NCBI RefSeq assembly: GCF_000400505.1
Contig: NZ_CM001857.1
Coordinates: forward strand, 4,024,274-4,088,273
DNA length: 64,000 bases
Direction: 5' to 3'
From: Musicola paradisiaca NCPPB 2511
Lineage (GTDB): Bacteria > Pseudomonadota > Gammaproteobacteria > Enterobacterales > Enterobacteriaceae
Shown here in pieces: positions 63,179 through 64,000 of the stretch. Position 1 is the first letter of the stretch, and each line of letters begins with the position of its first letter. A model generated the notes under the pieces. That model was not told the DNA's origin, did no database searches, and saw nothing but the letters and a program-made list of their open reading frames with translations. The translations under genes were made by a program, and so were the position numbers.

Positions 63179-63580
63179 ATGAAGCATTTAATTAAGTTCT
63201 CTCTGATTTTAAGTACCTCATTAATGGCTATTCCCGCTTTTTCAGCTCCTTTCTCGAATGTTGAAATCTGTAAAGCGGCCATATCAATGGAGTTCGCAAA
63301 AGAACCCAAAATAATGAAAACAAAAATGAATGGAGATCTCGTTAATTTGCAATATCACAGGCCCAGTGATAATAGCCTGTGGAAATATCAGTGCAAGATG
63401 ATAGAAGGGTCACGAGTGCTATGGCGAACTGCTGGAAGTGATTCGGAACCTAACTACATAGGCCGTTGGCGAGATAACCCGAATGATGCCTTAATCACTT
63501 ATACAGAAGAGAATGGCGTGCTAAAAATGACAAATAGCCAGGCTGGCGAACAAACATTTAAGCATGCTGATTTAAAATAA
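63179..63580 (+). CDS. Hypothetical exported protein
   Basis: 133 residues with a clear signal peptide ('FSLILSTSLMAIPAFSAPFS') and a small beta-rich mature domain with two cysteines ('EICKAAISMEF', 'YQCKMIEGS'). I do not recognise the family. AGAGGGTTT precedes the ATG. AT-rich and downstream of a toxin-antitoxin module, within the mobile-element debris. Confidence 0.75.
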   Translation: MKHLIKFSLILSTSLMAIPAFSAPFSNVEICKAAISMEFAKEPKIMKTKMNGDLVNLQYHRPSDNSLWKYQCKMIEGSRVLWRTAGSDSEPNYIGRWRDNPNDALITYTEENGVLKMTNSQAGEQTFKHADLK

Positions 63581-63743
63581 ATGGCGTCATTTCCCATCAG
63601 TATTAGTCGAAAGCCAATTAATTAACGTTATTAGTCGCGACTAAATAGCTTCGCCAAATAGTAGATCACTTGGAGGGAACTCAGCCCGGATTGTGCGATC
63701 TGATCAATCGCCAAACATCACAAATCACCAACCGGACTGAGCG

Positions 63744-64000
63744 ATGCCGATCATAGCAGCAATCCCTGATGAAGAACGACAACTGATGTGCAAAGAAGCC
63801 CAACAAACACGCGATAAAAATTATGCCAGACGACTCATTGCCATACTGATGTTGCATCGGGGAATGACCGTCACCGACGTCGCCAGACTGCTTTGTGCTG
63901 CGCGTTCATCCGTCGGAAGATGGATAAACTGGTTTACTTTACAGGGTGTTGAAGGACTCAAGAGCCTCAAGGGCCGGTCGTGCGCCTTGCTGGCCGGTCG
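63744..64000 (+). mobile_element. IS630-type transposase, 3' end cut by window edge
   Basis: Start of a transposase: 'MPIIAAIPDEERQLMCKEAQ', helix-turn-helix 'HRGMTVTDVARLLCAARSSV', 'GRWINWFTLQGVEGLKSLKG'. This N-terminal region is typical of IS630-family helix-turn-helix transposases. The DDE domain is beyond the window. The interval 63581-63743 contains the presumed IS left end; I could not define its terminal repeat. Confidence 0.8.

Overview
The window looks like chromosome of a soft-rot enterobacterium, most probably Dickeya (Pectobacteriaceae). The basis is the enterobacterial rhamnose genes (close to E. coli RhaS, RhaR, RhaB, RhaA, RhaD and RhaM), high-GC coding sequence cut by AT-rich islands, and a tandem cluster of four Bacillus thuringiensis Cyt-like toxin genes, which is a known trait of Dickeya. 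No rRNA, intact tRNA or CRISPR array was seen. Everything here was read by eye from sequence and translations; no database search was possible.

Layout. 1-2443: end of a peptide-type ABC transporter (permease and double ATPase). 2417-8502: L-rhamnose locus (rhaR, rhaS divergent from rhaB-rhaA-rhaD-rhaM, with two CRP-like sites between). 9067-10659: chemoreceptor. 10789-13093: two orphan Nik/Dpp-type ATPases and an HD hydrolase. 13380-16249: MFS transporter, a TrkH remnant, an exported chorismate mutase and an Lrp-type regulator. 16347-19131: AT-rich insert with a ruined SIR2-like gene and an ATPase + DUF4276 pair resembling anti-phage modules. 19452-29223: ACC deaminase (acdS), LysR regulator, M20 peptidase and a complete peptide-type ABC transporter. 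29979-32653: four tandem Cyt-like toxin genes. 32956-41275: catabolic cluster with an argininosuccinate-lyase-like enzyme, polar amino acid ABC transporter, two polysaccharide-deacetylase-family proteins, an MmgE/PrpD protein and a divergent LysR. 42424-52780: nine-gene sugar/polyol operon (split transketolase, two SDRs, FGGY kinase, ribose-type ABC transporter, DUF2291 lipoprotein) facing its DeoR regulator. 52896-59451: mixed genes including a free-standing HNH protein, an MFS exporter, a UbiD-like pseudogene, small envelope proteins, a LysE exporter and a pirin. 59786-64000: mobile-element debris with two toxin-antitoxin modules, a P4-type integrase beside a tRNA 3' fragment, and the start of an IS630-type transposase.

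How it works together. The region combines plant-facing catabolism (rhamnose from pectin, ACC, peptides, an N-substituted amino acid-like substrate, an unidentified polyol or ketose) with an insect-directed toxin cluster and defence/mobile DNA. Each catabolic block has its own transporter and an adjacent regulator, consistent with modular acquisition.

Quality warning. Four genes are broken or shortened by one-base differences inside short homopolymers (about 17498, 35496, 38157 and 36890). They may be real mutations or sequencing errors, and read-level checking matters before these genes are called pseudogenes.
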